From contig CAZMAR010000007.1 of NCBI GenBank assembly GCA_964564635.1, positions 1 through 61,546 on the forward strand: a stretch of DNA of 61,546 nucleotides. Reading direction: 5' to 3'. Both the position numbers and the translations under genes were made by a program. Under the pieces are notes generated by a model. It saw nothing but the letters and a program-made list of their open reading frames with translations, did no database searches and was not told where the DNA came from. This document shows, one piece after another, positions 60,498-61,546 of this stretch. Positions within the stretch are counted from its first letter, which is position 1, and every line of letters starts with the position of its first letter. Source of the stretch: Tepidaquicella sp964564635. GTDB taxonomy: Bacteria; Bacteroidota; Ignavibacteria; Tepidaquicellales; Tepidaquicellaceae.

Positions 60498-61130
60498 ATG
60501 AAAAATCATTTATCAATATTATTAGCTATATTAGTTTTGTTTTTGGTAACAAAATATACCTTTTCACAAACTGAAACCAAACCAGAGCTGCGAAATAACT
60601 GGACAATTGGAGTTAATGTGTCTGAAAAGGGATTTGGATTGAATGCAGGAATATTTAAGCAAATAAATTATGATTATGACTTATTGCTAAATCTTTCTAT
60701 AAGTGGTGTTTCCGATAATCGAGAGTTTGAGGTATATGATATATATGGGAATCCTACTGTACTTGATAAAGAAAATAGAATTTTTCTAATTGCTGCAAAT
60801 CTTGGAGTGCAAAGATATTTATTTAAAGATGAAATTGAAGGTGGATTTATGCCTCTGGTGCTTGGAGGTATAACCCCGGCTCTTGTCGTTACTACTCCTT
60901 ATGAAAGAGGTTATTTTGAAGCATTTAAGTATGCTCAAATGTCTCAAGCGGTAGGCGGTTATATTGGAGTGGGTATGGAATATCTACAGGGTAGCAATAT
61001 ATCGCTCGCTTTTAATGCAAGATATTTGTACCTGTCTGTAGTTGGTAGAGAAGTAAATAGTTTAAAAGGAAAACCAATAAATAACCTCGGTGGCTTTCAA
61101 TTAACATTCAGTTTGAACTTTCTTAAATAA
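60498..61130 (+). CDS. Small outer-membrane beta-barrel protein, unknown function
   Basis: This 210-residue protein has a signal peptide (residues 1-24, ending TFSQ) and about eight alternating beta strands typical of small outer-membrane barrels: NWTIGVNVSEKGFGLNAGIF, YDLLLNLSISG, RIFLIAANLGVQRYLF, GGYIGVGMEYL, ISLAFNARYLYLSVV, and a final strand FQLTFSLNFL. It may belong to the broad OmpW/beta-barrel group, but I cannot assign a family. The divergent TrmH-family gene starts 72 bp away. The AT hairpin at 61149-61182 follows its stop by 18 bp. Confidence 0.75.
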   Translation: MKNHLSILLAILVLFLVTKYTFSQTETKPELRNNWTIGVNVSEKGFGLNAGIFKQINYDYDLLLNLSISGVSDNREFEVYDIYGNPTVLDKENRIFLIAANLGVQRYLFKDEIEGGFMPLVLGGITPALVVTTPYERGYFEAFKYAQMSQAVGGYIGVGMEYLQGSNISLAFNARYLYLSVVGREVNSLKGKPINNLGGFQLTFSLNFLK

Positions 61131-61470
61131 TTATTTATTAAAGGTCATATAATATTATATATACCTTTATATATAATATTATTAAAATATCTTGCTCTAT
61201 TATTTAAAAGAGGTAAAATATTTTTAAATTCATATTTTTTAATATTTATATTTCTCTAAAATATTAATAACATTATTAGGGAATTTTTTAAAAGTCAACA
61301 AAACAAACTTTTAAATCATAGAAGGTAATTTAAATTTTATATTTACTAAACATAATAATTCGCAAAGTAAAGAAAATAGCGGTAGATAAAAAATCTGATG
61401 TAATAGAAAATGTGTTTATAAAAGTTTTTTAAAGAGATTTTAAGGTTATTACAACTTTTGAAGAAAATTA
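61131..61470. other. AT-rich non-coding region
   Basis: About 340 bp with no gene. It contains the 15-bp AT hairpin (61149-61182) and otherwise unstructured AT-rich DNA up to the terminator at 61471-61504. Confidence 0.5.
61149..61182. repeat. Perfect 15-bp AT-only inverted repeat
   Basis: ATAATATTATATATA (61149-61163), loop CCTT, TATATATAATATTAT (61168-61182). It lies 18 bp after the outer-membrane protein stop. It may protect or end the transcript, although no T tract follows directly. Confidence 0.5.
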
Positions 61471-61504
61471 AAAAGGGATGAACTTTTTTTAGTTCACCCC
61501 TTTT
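61471..61504. terminator. Bidirectional intrinsic terminator
   Basis: AAAAGGG-A-TGAACT pairs with AGTTCA-C-CCCTTTT (13 of 14 pairs, one A/C mismatch) around a T-rich loop, flanked by A and T runs. It probably ends a gene entering from the right on the minus strand, whose possible stop TAA lies at 61532-61530 (ending Arg-Glu-Asp-Lys), and may also stop plus-strand transcription. Confidence 0.8.
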
Positions 61505-61546
61505 ACCTTTATAAGGAGGAAATGAGAATTTACTTATCTTCTCTGC

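Noticed and set aside
1..61546. tRNA or rRNA genes, CRISPR arrays, riboswitches
   Set aside because: No cloverleaf with GTTC-type T-loop, no rRNA-like GC-rich block, no regularly spaced direct repeats, and no recognised riboswitch core in any gap; this was by eye, not by a search program.
1..61546. Insertion sequences, phage or integrase genes
   Set aside because: No transposase, integrase or phage structural motifs in any large frame; the glycosyltransferase block could still have been acquired, but its composition does not differ visibly.
61522..61546. Start of a plus-strand gene after AAGGAGG at the right edge
   Set aside because: Only two nt separate GGAGG from the ATG, too few for a normal site; a minus-strand gene ending in TAA at 61530-61532 next to the terminator is at least as likely, and too little sequence remains.

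Overview
The window is about 61.5 kb of very AT-rich bacterial DNA, almost fully coding, with no rRNA, tRNA, CRISPR array, phage or insertion sequence that I can recognise. It most likely comes from an Ignavibacteria/Chlorobi-type member of the Bacteroidota. The evidence is a long secreted C25 peptidase ending in a type IX secretion sorting domain with the NYPNPFNP signature typical of that group, promoter-like elements of the TAnnTTTG type, frequent TTG starts, GTP cyclohydrolase FolE2 and an LpxH-type lipid A enzyme (so a Gram-negative envelope). The genus cannot be told from the sequence alone. Layout: (1) 120-3811, an exported protein of unknown function, then a WYL-domain regulator followed closely by an M3 oligopeptidase. 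(2) 3858-13680, a surface polysaccharide cluster: methyltransferase, Wzz-like chain-length protein, Wzy/O-antigen-ligase-like protein, hexapeptide acyltransferase, Wzx-like flippase and four glycosyltransferases, mostly overlapping or touching. (3) 13692-20444, a seven-gene TetR-headed export operon on the minus strand (TetR, TolC-like channel, HlyD-like adaptor, two ABC ATPases, two ABC-2 permeases), an analogue of the E. coli ybhGFSR system but with its own outer-membrane channel. (4) 20578-28045, a META-domain lipoprotein, the T9SS-exported C25 peptidase, an MFS permease, NusB and a DUF218 protein. (5) 28219-37825, a twelve-gene plus-strand run: tmk, ctpA, SPFH protein, DUF2007, M19 dipeptidase, DUF1232, ymdB, a lipoprotein, a ComEA-like protein, a PilM-like protein, rsmD, coaD. 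(6) 37808-44049, minus strand: a thioredoxin-fold protein without its cysteines, and a six-gene run peroxiredoxin-ribF-rpsO-pnp-STAS-queG. (7) 44277-49851, plus strand: rpmG, NUDIX, folE2, a DsbD-alpha-like protein, lpxH, a class A PBP and ndk. (8) 49865-59033, minus strand: lon, dnaX, a 1190-residue outer-membrane-type protein and a single-pass membrane protein. (9) 59034-61546, a non-coding region with nested inverted repeats, a TrmH-family methyltransferase and an outer-membrane protein. The strongest unusual signals are: an A10 run inside dnaX placed so that a one-base slip in either direction gives a short gamma-type product; eight promoter candidates with exactly the same geometry (TTG, 20 nt, TAnnTTT-like), one overlapping palindromes in front of tetR; an ABC exporter whose two ATPases carry complementary defects, predicting one working and one degenerate ATP site; and an lpxH gene with no ATG, GTG or TTG start. 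I do not see a wholly new defence or mobile system. The least explained pieces are the structured non-coding block at 59214-59312 and the large outer-membrane protein linked to lon-dnaX.
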